A stretch of DNA of 64,000 bases from Candidatus Eisenbacteria bacterium (GTDB taxonomy: Bacteria > Orphanbacterota > Orphanbacteria > Orphanbacterales > Orphanbacteraceae): the NCBI GenBank assembly GCA_016867715.1, contig VGIW01000002.1:1-64000 (forward strand), read 5' to 3'. The notes below the pieces were generated by a model. The model ran no database searches. It had not been told where the DNA came from and was given only the letters and a program-made list of their open reading frames with translations. The translations under genes and the position numbers were made by a program. Below are positions 44,158 through 53,325 of this stretch, in pieces; the stretch's first letter is position 1, and each line of letters begins with the position of its first letter.

Positions 44158-45290
44158 GCCCCGGTTCTCCCGGCGATCGAGAGGAAGTAGCGCCGGTATT
44201 CCTCGACCGTCCGCTCGAGCGTGAAGCGCTCCTCGATTCGTCGTCTGCCGGCGGCACCCATGCGGCGGGCGAGGTCCGGGTCGCGGAGGATGCGCGCGAA
44301 CGCCTCCGCCATGCTTCTTGGATCGCCGGCCGGAACGATAAGCCCGGTTTCCTCGTGGGAGACGAGATCGCGGACGCTCCCGACGTCCGTGTTGACGGTC
44401 GGAAGGCCGCACGCCATCGCCTCCATCGTGGAGATGGGGAACGTCTCGCGATAGGGATGCGAGGAGAGGGCGAGGAGATCGAGCCGCGGCAGGAACTCCG
44501 GGAGATCGCGCCGGCGCCCTGTGAGGCGAACCGCGTCCCCGAGGCCGAGCGCGGCGATCTTTCGTTCGATCGCCGGACGCTCGGGGCCCTCGCCGACGAT
44601 GTAGAAGCGCGTATCAGGAAGCTCCCTTCGCACCGCCGCCGCGGCTTCGAGGAAGACGCCGTGCCCCTTCTCGGGAGTGAGGGATGCGACGATGCCGACC
44701 GCCTTCTCCCCCGGCCGCGGGCCGCCGTCGAGAGGAGGAAGCCCGCCGCGGTCTCGCGGGCGGAACGCGCGGTGATCGACTCCGTTCAGGATCACGGCGA
44801 GGTTCGCGGGGTCGAGCCCTTCCTCGCGGACGAGCGCGTCTCTTTGCGTCGGCGCGACGAGGATGATCCCGTCGAGCCTCGCGAGGAGGCGGAGCTGACT
44901 CCAGAGGAACATCCTCTTCCTTCCCCAATGCCGCGTCGCGTGGATCGCGGAGATCCGCCTGCGAATACGAAGCGACCATCCGAGCCATTCGCCCACGAGA
45001 AGGGCGTTTCGTCCCGGCTCGACGAAGAGGATGTCGAACCGTTCGCCGCGGAGAGCGCGCGTCAGGCGGGAGACGGCGGCGAGGTCGTAGCGGTGTCGGA
45101 GGAAGCCTCCGTCCACGCGGACGCCGATCTTTCGGACTTCGGGCGCGAGAGTCCCTTCTTCCTTGAGGCAACAGAGACGAAAGCGGATCTCGGACGGAGG
45201 GAGAGAGCGCATGATCTCCTGCATGAGCTGCTCGAACCCGCCCGTGTGGAACGAGTTCACGAGGAGGAGGATGTTCAGACTGCTCGGCAT
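44154..45290 (-). CDS. Glycosyltransferase family 4
   Basis: The 378-residue GT-B enzyme has NILLLVNSFHTGGFEQLMQE at the N-terminus, ILNGVDHRAFRP, GIVASLTPEKGHGVFLEAAA, FYIVGEGPERPAIE and SSHPYRETFPISTMEAMACG (EX7E-type donor site). It is translationally coupled to the second glycosyltransferase by a TTGA overlap. A TAGAAT box on the minus strand at 45369-45364 lies 74 nt upstream. The chosen ATG begins the conserved strand after five residues; longer readings add only basic sequence. Confidence 0.87.
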   Translation of the reverse strand: MPSSLNILLLVNSFHTGGFEQLMQEIMRSLPPSEIRFRLCCLKEEGTLAPEVRKIGVRVDGGFLRHRYDLAAVSRLTRALRGERFDILFVEPGRNALLVGEWLGWSLRIRRRISAIHATRHWGRKRMFLWSQLRLLARLDGIILVAPTQRDALVREEGLDPANLAVILNGVDHRAFRPRDRGGLPPLDGGPRPGEKAVGIVASLTPEKGHGVFLEAAAAVRRELPDTRFYIVGEGPERPAIERKIAALGLGDAVRLTGRRRDLPEFLPRLDLLALSSHPYRETFPISTMEAMACGLPTVNTDVGSVRDLVSHEETGLIVPAGDPRSMAEAFARILRDPDLARRMGAAGRRRIEERFTLERTVEEYRRYFLSIAGRTGA

Positions 45291-45386
45291 GCGGCGCCCC
45301 GCTTTCCGTTCGCGCCGAAGCTCGGTCGTCCGTCGGTTGCCGGCGAGCCTCGCCGCAGCCGGCATTCTATCGGAAACCGCGGGGGC

Positions 45387-45416
45387 TTGAGAAGTGCGGC
45401 TGATTTCCGATATTCT
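45387..45416 (+). promoter_or_regulatory. Predicted promoter for the PTS EIIA gene
   Basis: TTGAGA (45387-45392) and TATTCT (45411-45416) are 18 nt apart, 71 nt upstream of the GTG at 45488. Divergent from the glycosyltransferase pair. Confidence 0.45.
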
Positions 45417-45487
45417 GGTTCAGGGTATGAATACGGGACCGCTGCGGGACATGAAACCGGAACTGCGGCTGACGCGGAGCGCGAAAC

Positions 45488-45991
45488 GTGCGGCTCTCAC
45501 CTTATCTTCAGCAAGGGTTCATCCGCTTCGAGCTGGAGACCCGATTGGATCCTCCCGAGGAGGAGGACTTCGATTGGGAGAAGTACGTCGCGGGAGTCAA
45601 GCAGGCGGTGATCCGGGAGCTGGCCGGTCTTCTCGCGGAGACCGGGCTCGTAGGAAACGCGAACAAGCTCTTCCTCGACCTCTGGAATCGTGAGAAGAAG
45701 GCCTCGACGGCGGTCGGGCACGGAATCGCGATCCCCCACATTCGAAGCCGCCAGGTCAAGGACGTCATCCTCGGCTTCGCCCGCTCGCGGGAAGGCTACG
45801 AGTTCGCCGCGCCGGACGGGGAGAAGGTCCACTTCTTCATCGTCATCGTCGGCCCCGCCTACGATCCCGACCGCTATTTGAAAATCTACAAAGCGGTGAG
45901 CGGGATGTTCCGTTACGATGGGATCCGTGAACGGCTCTTCGAAGCGAGCACCGAGGGAGAGATCTTTCGTCTCTTCGACGGGAACTTCTGA
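45488..45991 (+). CDS. PTS EIIA (PtsN/fructose-type) domain protein
   Basis: The 167-residue protein is a EIIA type-2 domain: AVIRELAGLLAETGLVGNAN, LFLDLWNREKKASTAVGHGI, then AIPHIRSRQVKDVILGFARS with the phosphorylated His in AIPH, and a C-terminal helical end. No EI, HPr or membrane EIIC lies in the window, so it is an orphan regulator like PtsN. The start is a GTG; the short N-terminal extension PYLQQGFIRFELETRLDPPE is unusual for the family. Confidence 0.85.
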   Translation: MRLSPYLQQGFIRFELETRLDPPEEEDFDWEKYVAGVKQAVIRELAGLLAETGLVGNANKLFLDLWNREKKASTAVGHGIAIPHIRSRQVKDVILGFARSREGYEFAAPDGEKVHFFIVIVGPAYDPDRYLKIYKAVSGMFRYDGIRERLFEASTEGEIFRLFDGNF

Positions 45992-46001
45992 CCCGGCGGC
46001 G

Positions 46002-47417
46002 GTGGGCGGCCGGGCGCGCGCGCCTGTTCTCCCGTTCCTTCTCTTTCTCGCGGCCGGTCTTATTTCCTACTCGATCAATCGAAACCTGAAATTTGTCTTC
46101 TGGGACGAATTCCTCTGGCACCCGGATGTGGCGCGCCTCGCGAGGGAGGCGATCGCGAGCCGCGATTGGGCGGCGCTCCTTCATCCGACGCGCTGGCAGT
46201 ATCCGCCCCTCTTCTTCTGGGTCGATGGGACTCTCGTTGGACTTCTGGGCGAGTCGTTCGCCGTGTTTCGGCTGCCGTCGATCGTTTCGAGCGCGCTTCT
46301 CGCTCCGTGGGCCTATCTCATCGGGCGGGCGGCGGGCGGGGAGCGCGCCGGGATTCTCGCCGGGCTCTACGCGCTTCTTCTGCCGCTCGCGCACCGCTAC
46401 GGCTCGGCGCTCCTCGTCGATCCCCTCCAGGCGGCGCTCGTCGGCGCGGCCCTTCTCGCTTTCGTGCGCGCCGAGACGCGCGGCGGGAGTCTATTTCCCG
46501 CGGGAACGCTCGCCGCGCTCGCCGTCTCGACGAAGTACACTTCTCTTCTGCTTCCCGCGGCGCTCCTGCTCGTCCTCCTCGCCGATCGGGTGCGATCCGG
46601 CGCCTCGGTGAGAAGGCGCGCGCCGATCGAGATCGTCCTCTTCGCGGCGCTCTCCTTCTTTCCGCTCCTCCTTCTCCGGGAAGAAGACCGCGCTCTTCTC
46701 CGCGCGATGGCTTTCTGGAGATCCCTTCCGTTCGACTGGGCCGATCTCTTTCGCGTCGTTCCCGCGCCGCTCTTCGTTTTCGCCCTCCTCGCGCCGCTCC
46801 TTCGCGCGAGTTTCTCTCGGGCGATGCGGGGGCCGGTTCTCTTTCTCGCTCTCTGGCTTCTCTTCTTTTTCTGGGGGCGCCGGCAGATGAACTGGCTTCT
46901 CCCCGCCGCGGTCCCGCTCGCAGCTCTCGCCGGCCACGCGACGGCGGTTTGGGTCGGGGGGCGAAGATCCCTCCTCGCCGTCTCCGCCGCAGCGGCGATT
47001 CTCCTCTATGGAGGATACCGGAGCGCGCGGGAGATCCTGATCTACCGGGAAACCGAGAGGATCTACAACGAGGCGGCCGCCTACGCGAACGAACGCGTCT
47101 CGCCGGACGAGATCGTGGTCGTCGACGCGCTCCCCTTCGAAAGCCCGCTCTATCTGCACTCGTCCACGTGCAATGCGAGGTTCGCGTGCTATCGGGAGGG
47201 GCGCCTCGCACTTCTCGTCCCCTGGGTCTTCGAGAACTACAAACGTCGCGGGTTCGACGGCGCCGCGTGGGGCGAGGTTCACGAGCGCGAGATCCGCGAA
47301 ACCTGGCGATTGGAGAAGCGCTTTCTCGCGAACGGCCGGCCGATCCTCGAGATCTACGCGAACCCTGCCTTCTTGCCGCGGAGCGAGAAGAACGGGCCGC
47401 CGGAAGCCGGACCCTGA
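46002..47417 (+). CDS. GT39/ArnT-like membrane glycosyltransferase
   Basis: The 471-residue polytopic protein has a first periplasmic loop with VFWDEFLWHPDVARLAREAI (catalytic Asp-Glu of the Pmt/ArnT family) and WQYPPLFFWVDGTLVGLLGE, followed by about ten hydrophobic segments and a C-terminal soluble tail. It would use a polyprenyl-phosphate sugar. Start: the GTG at 46002 is preferred because it begins 11 nt after the EIIA stop and just before the first membrane segment; an ATG at 45918 is in frame but would overlap EIIA by 74 nt and add 28 polar residues. Neither has a strong ribosome site. Confidence 0.8.
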   Translation: MGGRARAPVLPFLLFLAAGLISYSINRNLKFVFWDEFLWHPDVARLAREAIASRDWAALLHPTRWQYPPLFFWVDGTLVGLLGESFAVFRLPSIVSSALLAPWAYLIGRAAGGERAGILAGLYALLLPLAHRYGSALLVDPLQAALVGAALLAFVRAETRGGSLFPAGTLAALAVSTKYTSLLLPAALLLVLLADRVRSGASVRRRAPIEIVLFAALSFFPLLLLREEDRALLRAMAFWRSLPFDWADLFRVVPAPLFVFALLAPLLRASFSRAMRGPVLFLALWLLFFFWGRRQMNWLLPAAVPLAALAGHATAVWVGGRRSLLAVSAAAAILLYGGYRSAREILIYRETERIYNEAAAYANERVSPDEIVVVDALPFESPLYLHSSTCNARFACYREGRLALLVPWVFENYKRRGFDGAAWGEVHEREIRETWRLEKRFLANGRPILEIYANPAFLPRSEKNGPPEAGP

Positions 47418-47432
47418 TCGCGCCCCCTTTCC

Positions 47433-49766
47433 TCAGACCTTCGGGCCGAGGACGGCGAGCGCCTTCTGTTTGTCCGTGTTCATATAGAGGTGAAGGAAAA
47501 GGCCTCCCCTGGCGCTCGGCACGTGGATCACACGGACCGCCTCCGCCTCTTCGGCTGCCTCGGGGAAGAGCGAAACGAGCATGTTTGGGGACTCTCGGAA
47601 GAAACGCTCGTTGAAGAGATTTCCGCTCTCGTCCGGATAGAGGGGAAGATAGAAGATCCCGGACTCGATGAGATCCTGGAAGAAGTGCGTGCCGAACGAG
47701 ACCTCGGGCGTGTATCCCCCGCGGGCGCGCGCGATCTCGATGAGCGCCTTCGTCCGGTGGATGTCCGCGTAGCGGACACGCACGCCGAGGTCGATGTTGT
47801 TCGACCCCCAGCGCCCCGGCCCCATCAGGACGAAGCGGGAGTGCTCGAGCCGGTCGTTGAGGCGTCCGACGAGGCGGCCGATCGCGCTCTTCTTCTCCGC
47901 CGTCGGGACGCGCCCGTAGTCGACAGGATCGATGTAGATGACGTACTCGATGTCGACGATCTTCCCGGTCGGAACGAAGCGTGAAGCGCTGAACACCTTC
48001 TGCTCGTCCGGCGTGTCTTCGGGAAGCGCGACTTCGGACGCTTGAATCCGCTCCGCCTGCGGGCGTGCTTGAAGGATGAAGAAGGTCCGCCCGTCGAACG
48101 CGAACTCGACGTCGATCGGAGAATTGTAGGCCGCCGAGAGAACCTCGAGAATCTCGCGAAGAAAAGACGGGAACGGCCCGGAGAGGAGCCCGTCGAAGGT
48201 CACGACGAGGGACGATTTCTTCGCCGCGAACCGGCTTGAGGCCGGCGCGGCGATCATCCCGTGCTCCGCGATCGAAACGATGCGGTGAAGATCGGGAAAG
48301 GATTCGTCCCCGAGAAGATCGAGGAGAGGAACCCGCTCGAAGCGGTTCGTCTCCAGGTTGATCGCGTCGACGGTTCTTTGCGAATAGCGGATGATCTCCT
48401 CCGCCCCGATCTCCGGGCGAAGAGTCGGGTTCCCGAGGGGGACCATCCTCGGGTAGTCGTCTCCCACGCGGTCGACCGCGCGCGTCCCAAGACCGAGGAC
48501 GATCCGCGCGAGCCCTTCCTCCCTGCGGATGCGCGGGCTCCAGCGCCACTCGTTTTGAGAAAAAGCGACCCCGGCCCACGCGGGGAGCCAGTAGCGGCCG
48601 TGGCGGAAACCGACCACCTTCTGGATGAGGACCGCCATCTTCTCGTCGTAGTCGATCAGACTTCTCTCGCGCCGGTAGAGGATCGGGTCGGGGCCGAGCG
48701 TCGAGGCGTACACCTCCGCGATCGCGCCGATCAGCTGCTCCAACCGTCGTTCGATCCGCCCCTGGTTGCCGAGAAAGATCGACTCGTACTTTCCGGAGAA
48801 CGCGGAGCCGAAGTTGTCCTCCAGAAGACTCGAGGAGCGGATCACGAGGGGAGAGTCGCCGACCCGTTCGAGAAGACCCCGCAGCTCCCGCATGATATAC
48901 GGCGCGAACTGTCCGTTTTTGAAGATCTCGCGGATCAGGGGATACGAACGGCGAATCTCGGAGATCGGTTTGTACTTGATGTCGTAATAATCCATGAGGC
49001 CGTTCCGCTGCACGAACTCGGTGAAGTGATCCGAGCGCACGTAGTACGACTCGGGGGTGCCGAGCGGGAAGGGAGCCTCGCGCCCCGACTTCTCGAAATG
49101 CCGCCGCACGATCTTGTGCGCGAGGACCATCCCTGCCGCCTTCCCGCCCACCTTCCCGAGCCCCGCGCGCGGGCCGATGGCGTTTCCGACGATCGGGAGC
49201 ATATCCTCGACCGCGAGATGGCGCTTCGCGACCCCGATGAACTCGAGACGGTCACTCAGGAAGTGGCGGATGAGCGCAACCCGCACCCCCGTTGACTCCT
49301 CTTGCAGCGGGTCGTATCCCGGCTCTTTGGGGAGAGCGCAATACTCGCGGACTTTGTCGGCGAGGAGCTGAAACGAGACGCCCGGCACGTTCGCGATCTC
49401 CTCGAGGGTGCGTGCTCTCTCGGCGCGCCTCGCCTGATGGACGGCGTTGTCCACATCCTCGGGCGTGAGGTGCTCCGCGGTGTACCGCTCGACCAGAGCA
49501 TACACGGCGTCCCGGAGACCGGAGTCCCAGCGGATCGAGAGACCGCGGTTCGGATCGTCGCTTGCGGCCCGTGGGATTCCTTCCCCCTCGATCATGCGGC
49601 CCGCCTCGTCGTGGATCGTGTCGATCGTGACGCAGCCCTTTGTGTGGAGCAGGATGAGCAGGTTTCTGTAGATCCGCGCGGCTATCGCCGAGCCTTCCTC
49701 GAGCCGCTCGCGAAGCCGCTCGGCGGTCGCGCGGCCGCGAGCGGGGGGAGGAGCCTCTTCCTTCAT
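47433..49766 (-). CDS. PEP/pyruvate-binding domain protein (PPDK N-terminal type)
   Basis: The 777-residue protein contains a PEP-synthase/PPDK ATP-grasp-like domain from about residue 200 to 600: GLGKVGGKAAGMVLAHKIV, SPLVIRSSSLLEDNFGSAFS, GKYESIFLGNQG and VEFAFDGRTFFILQARPQ. The phosphohistidine swivel domain and the PEP TIM barrel are missing, so it is not a full PEP synthase. The N-terminal 190 residues and C-terminal 170 (VDIEYVIYIDPVDYGRVP, RWGSNNIDLGVRV) are not assigned. Proteins of this length and type occur in other environmental bacteria, with unknown function. Confidence 0.78.
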   Translation of the reverse strand: MKEEAPPPARGRATAERLRERLEEGSAIAARIYRNLLILLHTKGCVTIDTIHDEAGRMIEGEGIPRAASDDPNRGLSIRWDSGLRDAVYALVERYTAEHLTPEDVDNAVHQARRAERARTLEEIANVPGVSFQLLADKVREYCALPKEPGYDPLQEESTGVRVALIRHFLSDRLEFIGVAKRHLAVEDMLPIVGNAIGPRAGLGKVGGKAAGMVLAHKIVRRHFEKSGREAPFPLGTPESYYVRSDHFTEFVQRNGLMDYYDIKYKPISEIRRSYPLIREIFKNGQFAPYIMRELRGLLERVGDSPLVIRSSSLLEDNFGSAFSGKYESIFLGNQGRIERRLEQLIGAIAEVYASTLGPDPILYRRERSLIDYDEKMAVLIQKVVGFRHGRYWLPAWAGVAFSQNEWRWSPRIRREEGLARIVLGLGTRAVDRVGDDYPRMVPLGNPTLRPEIGAEEIIRYSQRTVDAINLETNRFERVPLLDLLGDESFPDLHRIVSIAEHGMIAAPASSRFAAKKSSLVVTFDGLLSGPFPSFLREILEVLSAAYNSPIDVEFAFDGRTFFILQARPQAERIQASEVALPEDTPDEQKVFSASRFVPTGKIVDIEYVIYIDPVDYGRVPTAEKKSAIGRLVGRLNDRLEHSRFVLMGPGRWGSNNIDLGVRVRYADIHRTKALIEIARARGGYTPEVSFGTHFFQDLIESGIFYLPLYPDESGNLFNERFFRESPNMLVSLFPEAAEEAEAVRVIHVPSARGGLFLHLYMNTDKQKALAVLGPKV

Positions 49767-49845
49767 GCGCCCTCTCCTCGCGTAGACGCCCGAGGGCCGG
49801 ACGCGGCGGCCCGGCCCTCGGCCTCGTTGTGCGATCGTCGGTCGC

Positions 49846-51099
49846 CTACACCCATCCGCGAAGCTTGCAGGCCTCGGCGACGCGGTTGACGGCCACCATG
49901 TATGCGGCCAGACGCATGTGGACCTTCTCCTTCTTATGCATCTCGTACACCGTGTGGAAGGCTTTGGTCATCTTCTCGTCGAGGCGGGAGTGCACTTCCT
50001 CGAGCGGCCAGTAGAAGTTGTACGTGTTCTGGACCTGCTCGAAATAGCTGACCGTGACGCCGCCCGCGTTCGCAAGGAAGTCCGGCAGCACGAAGACCCC
50101 TTTCTCATAAAGGATCTTGTCCGCTTCCGGGGTCGTCGGCCCGTTGGCGAGCTCGCACGAGATCTTCGCCTTGATCCGGCCGGCGTTCTTTCCCGTGATG
50201 ACGTTCTCGAGCGCGGAGGGGAAGAGAACCGTGACTTCGAGCTCCAGAATCTCCTCGTTCGAGATCGGCTTCGAGTTCTTGAAGCCGTCGATCTTGCCGG
50301 TCCTCAGCTTGTAGTCGACCAGGGCTTGCGCGTCGAGGCCGTCCGGATTGTACACGCCGCCGCGGGAGTCGCTCGCCGCCACGATCTTGAGGCCGAGGAT
50401 CTCTTGGCCGAGGATCGCGCCGAACTGGCCGGCGTTGCCGAAGCCTTGAATCGCCGCCGTCTTTCCCTTGAGGTCGAGGCCGAGCATCTTGGCCGCCTCT
50501 CGCACGCAGTAGACGCCCCCGCGCGCGGTCGCATCGCCGCGCCCTTGGGAACCTCCGAGCGCGAGCGGCTTGCCGGTGATGACGCCCGGATGGGCCTCCT
50601 TCTCGATCGTCTCGAACTCGTCCATCATCCACGCCATGATCTGCGGGGTGGTGTAGACGTCCGGAGCCGGCACGTCCTTCGTCACGCCGAGGATTCGGCC
50701 GACGGCGCGGATGTACGCGCGGGCGAGCCGCTCCTTCTCCGCCTCGGAAAGATCCTTCGGGTTGCAAGTAATGCCACCTTTGCCGCCGCCGAGCGGAATA
50801 TCGACAACCGACGTCTTCCATGTCATCCACGCGGCGAGCGCCCGCACCGTGTCGATCGTCTCGTCCGGGTGCCAGCGAAGACCGCCCTTGGTCGGCCCGC
50901 GCGCGTTGTTGTATTGGACGCGGTACCCGCGGAAGATCTTCACACTTCCATCGTCCATGCGGAGCGGAATCGTGACGACGAACTCCCGGAGGGGCCAGCG
51001 GAGAAACTCCCGCGTGGCCTGATCGAGGCCGAGCTTCTCCGCCGCCTCGTCCAGCTGCTGCTGGGCGATGGCAAACGGGTTCATACCGGTGGATGTCAT
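49846..51099 (-). CDS. gdhA: Glu/Leu/Phe/Val dehydrogenase (glutamate dehydrogenase)
   Basis: The 417-residue enzyme interconverts glutamate and 2-oxoglutarate plus ammonia with NAD(P). Family marks are [20 protein letters not shown], the catalytic [13 protein letters not shown] (near residue 100), [26 protein letters not shown] (Rossmann) and [20 protein letters not shown]. The length fits hexameric GDH. It has a promoter upstream (51170-51199). It could recycle the glutamate made by the saccharopine pathway, but is far from it. Confidence 0.93.
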   Translation of the reverse strand: MTSTGMNPFAIAQQQLDEAAEKLGLDQATREFLRWPLREFVVTIPLRMDDGSVKIFRGYRVQYNNARGPTKGGLRWHPDETIDTVRALAAWMTWKTSVVDIPLGGGKGGITCNPKDLSEAEKERLARAYIRAVGRILGVTKDVPAPDVYTTPQIMAWMMDEFETIEKEAHPGVITGKPLALGGSQGRGDATARGGVYCVREAAKMLGLDLKGKTAAIQGFGNAGQFGAILGQEILGLKIVAASDSRGGVYNPDGLDAQALVDYKLRTGKIDGFKNSKPISNEEILELEVTVLFPSALENVITGKNAGRIKAKISCELANGPTTPEADKILYEKGVFVLPDFLANAGGVTVSYFEQVQNTYNFYWPLEEVHSRLDEKMTKAFHTVYEMHKKEKVHMRLAAYMVAVNRVAEACKLRGWV

Positions 51100-51169
51100 G
51101 GACAGCTACCTCCCAGTTCCTTGTGGGTTGTGGATCCGGCCGTTTCCGGCCCTTGACGCAAAACACCTA

Positions 51170-51199
51170 ACTCTAGGTCTGCATTCGCGTTTTCGTCAA
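51170..51199 (-). promoter_or_regulatory. Predicted gdhA promoter with overlapping dyad
   Basis: On the minus strand TTGACG (51199-51194) and TAGAGT (51175-51170) are 18 nt apart, about 65 nt before the gdhA leader end. The dyad ACCTA-actc-TAGGT at 51165-51178 covers the -10 box; it lies between gdhA and the divergent MarR gene, so a MarR or other operator is possible. Confidence 0.4.
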
Positions 51200-51257
51200 G
51201 CCGCGGCAAGGGCGCGGGGGCGCGAAAAATATCTCCCATGGCTGACAATTTCTTCTT

Positions 51258-51815
51258 ATGTCTACAGGCATGAAATCGAATGGAAGCCTGCGGGCGCTGA
51301 TCGAGCAGACCAAACCGTTCCCAAACCTGGAGACGGAACTGATTGTTTCTTTGCAAGTTACGCTTGATCGCGCGCTCGACGTCGCCCACCGGCCTCTCCG
51401 GCTCTTCAGGCTTTCCCGGGAGCAGTACAACGTCCTCCGGATCCTTCGAGGAGCGGGGGGGAAGGGGCTTCCCACGCATCGCGTGGCGTCGCGCATGGTC
51501 TCGCGCGAGCCGAACATCGCCAGGCTCGTCGCGAAGCTCGAGGGGAAGATGCTCGTTCGCCGGAACCGCTCTCCGCGCGACGGGAGAATCCGCACCCTCC
51601 GGATCACGCCGGAAGGGCTTCGGGTGCTCGCCGATCTGGACGGCCCGATCGGCGCGAGCACGGAGCGCGCGGTGCGCGGCCTCGATGAGAAGGAGATCGA
51701 CACGCTTCTTGCGCTGCTCGACAAGATCCGCCGGCCGCTCGTCGCGGACGGAGAACCGCTCCCCGCTCCTGGAACGGACGGGGGCACCGAAACGACCGAA
51801 AGGAGGAAGCAATGA
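51258..51815 (+). CDS. MarR family transcriptional regulator
   Basis: The 185-residue protein has the MarR winged helix: LSREQYNVLRILRGAGGKGL, THRVASRMVSREPNIARLVA (recognition helix), LVRRNRSPRDGRIRTLRIT (wing) and a long C-terminal dimer helix. The ATG at 51258 is the first; another at 51270 is possible. It overlaps the YceI gene by 4 nt (ATGA) and so is likely its regulator or autoregulated with it. Confidence 0.88.
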   Translation: MSTGMKSNGSLRALIEQTKPFPNLETELIVSLQVTLDRALDVAHRPLRLFRLSREQYNVLRILRGAGGKGLPTHRVASRMVSREPNIARLVAKLEGKMLVRRNRSPRDGRIRTLRITPEGLRVLADLDGPIGASTERAVRGLDEKEIDTLLALLDKIRRPLVADGEPLPAPGTDGGTETTERRKQ

Positions 51816-52402
51816 AGGCACAGAGTCGAACGCTCGCGCTCGTCGCCGTCTTTGCGCTGATCCCGGGGCTGGCCGGGGCCGCGGAATGGGAGATCGACCG
51901 CGCGCACTCGGGGATCGCGTTCACGATCCGCCATCTCGGGATCTCGAACGTGAAAGGGATGTTCACCGACTTCACCGGGTCGGTGGCTTTCGACGAGGAG
52001 AAGCTCGAGGGCGGATCGGTGTCGATCCGCGTGAAGGCGGGGAGCGTCGATACGCAGAACGAAAAGCGCGACGAGCATCTTCGCGGCGCCGACTTCTTCG
52101 ATGTCGCGAACTACCCGGAGATCGTCTTCACGAGTACCGGGGTCGCGAAGAGCGAGGAAGGTCACGTCCTGCGCGGCATGCTCCGTATTCTGGACATGGA
52201 ACGCCCCGTCGAGATCCCTTTCGAGTACCTCGGATCGATCCAAGATCCGTGGGGCGGGACGCGCGCCGGGTTCGAGGGTCGGCTCAAGCTGACGCGCGAG
52301 GAGTTCGGCGTCGGCTGGAAGGATACGAAGTACCGGCCTCCGCTCATCGCGAACGAGGTGGTGCTGACGTTCAGTCTGGAGCTCATCAAGAAGGCCGGAT
52401 AG
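51812..52402 (+). CDS. YceI family periplasmic protein
   Basis: The 196-residue protein has a signal peptide (MKAQSRTLALVAVFALIPGL, cleavage near GAAEW) and the YceI lipocalin-like barrel: WEIDRAHSGIAFTIRHLGIS, VKGMFTDFTGSVAF, SVDTQNEKRDEHLRGADFFD, YPEIVFTST and a LTREEFGVGWKD end. The family binds isoprenoid-type lipids in the periplasm. MarR-YceI pairs occur in other bacteria. A strong hairpin follows at 52426. Confidence 0.9.
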   Translation: MKAQSRTLALVAVFALIPGLAGAAEWEIDRAHSGIAFTIRHLGISNVKGMFTDFTGSVAFDEEKLEGGSVSIRVKAGSVDTQNEKRDEHLRGADFFDVANYPEIVFTSTGVAKSEEGHVLRGMLRILDMERPVEIPFEYLGSIQDPWGGTRAGFEGRLKLTREEFGVGWKDTKYRPPLIANEVVLTFSLELIKKAG

Positions 52403-52425
52403 GAAAAGCCGGAAGCCGGGAAGCC

Positions 52426-52463
52426 GGGGACAGGCACCCGTGTCTCAATAGGTGCCTGTCCCC
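52426..52463. terminator. Perfect hairpin between convergent yceI and cyclophilin genes
   Basis: ggggacaggcacc (52426-52438) and ggtgcctgtcccc (52451-52463) pair over 13 bp with a 12-nt loop. Placed 8 nt before the cyclophilin stop and 24 nt after yceI, it can terminate both. The ggtgcc core also occurs in the RAYT-flanking repeats, so it may be a REP element used as a terminator. Confidence 0.65.
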
Positions 52464-52470
52464 AACCGAG

Positions 52471-53088
52471 CTATTCGGTCGATACGCGCCTCACCGAGAG
52501 GATCTCGATCGGATCGAGAGGGACATCCTTCGGCAGCTGCCCCATCGCTCCGGTCTTCACGGCGCGGATCTTGTCCACGACGTCCATCCCCTCCACCACC
52601 CGTCCGAACACGCAGTAGCCGAAACGAGCTTCGCCGTCGAAGTGATCGAGGTTCGTGTTGTCCTGGACGTTGATGAAGAACTGGCTGGTTGCGGAATGCG
52701 GCTCGGGGAGCCGCGCCATCGCGATCGTCCCGCGCGTGTTCGAGAGCCCGTTGTCCGCTTCGTTCTTGACGGCGGGTTTGGTCGGCTTGCGCGCGAGATC
52801 CTTCGTGAAGCCGCCTCCTTGAATGACGAAGCTCTCGATCACCCGATGGAAGATCGTTCCATCGTAAAACTTCTCGTCCGCGTAGGAGAGGAAGTTCTCT
52901 ACGGTGATCGGCGCCTTGTCGGCGAATAGCTCGATTCGGATGTCTCCCAGCGTGGTCTTCATGAGAACCATCGGGTTCGTTCGGACCTCCTCGGCAACCG
53001 ATTGCTGAACGGTTTCCGAAATCTGCGCGCTTCCCGCGCCCGCCGCAAGAAAGAGCAGCGCGGAAATCGTCGGTAGGTGTCGTCTCAT
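52471..53088 (-). CDS. Cyclophilin-type peptidyl-prolyl isomerase, secreted
   Basis: The 205-residue protein has a signal peptide (MRRHLPTISALLFLAAGAGS) and a cyclophilin domain: VLMKTTLGDIRIELFADKAP, DGTIFHRVIESFVIQGGGFT (the FHR...QGG active region), GTIAMARLPEPHSATSQFFI and GYCVFGRVVEGMDVVDKI. Arg of FHR, Gln of QGG and the SQFFI segment are kept, so it should be active. A promoter lies at 53149-53177. Confidence 0.92.
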   Translation of the reverse strand: MRRHLPTISALLFLAAGAGSAQISETVQQSVAEEVRTNPMVLMKTTLGDIRIELFADKAPITVENFLSYADEKFYDGTIFHRVIESFVIQGGGFTKDLARKPTKPAVKNEADNGLSNTRGTIAMARLPEPHSATSQFFINVQDNTNLDHFDGEARFGYCVFGRVVEGMDVVDKIRAVKTGAMGQLPKDVPLDPIEILSVRRVSTE

Positions 53089-53148
53089 CGGCAGTCCCTT
53101 TCCTTGTCGGTTCGTCTCCGTTTCCTTCTCCCGAGTCTTAGAACCCGG

Positions 53149-53177
53149 AGACTATCAGAAGTTCCCGGAGGGGGCAA
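53149..53177 (-). promoter_or_regulatory. Predicted cyclophilin promoter
   Basis: On the minus strand TTGCCC (53177-53172) and TAGTCT (53154-53149) are separated by 17 nt; the leader is about 54 nt. Confidence 0.45.
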
Positions 53178-53325
53178 TCCTCGGGATGGCCCCTCATGGA
53201 GTGTGCACCGCCACGGCCTCTGCTATGCTGAACGGAGACCGGCCTCGCGGGGAAGGGGCCGTCGAGCGACGCGAACGAACGTTCGGGAGAACTCATCCCC
53301 GCGCCCGAACACGCGAGGTGCGCCC

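Noticed and set aside
45918-46001. Upstream ATG start for the GT39 gene
   Set aside because: It would overlap the EIIA gene by 74 nt and add only polar residues before the first membrane segment; kept as an alternative.
46318-48579. Long minus-strand open frame across the GT39 and PEP-binding genes
   Set aside because: Arg/Pro-rich composition and overlap with two well-supported genes show it is a shadow.
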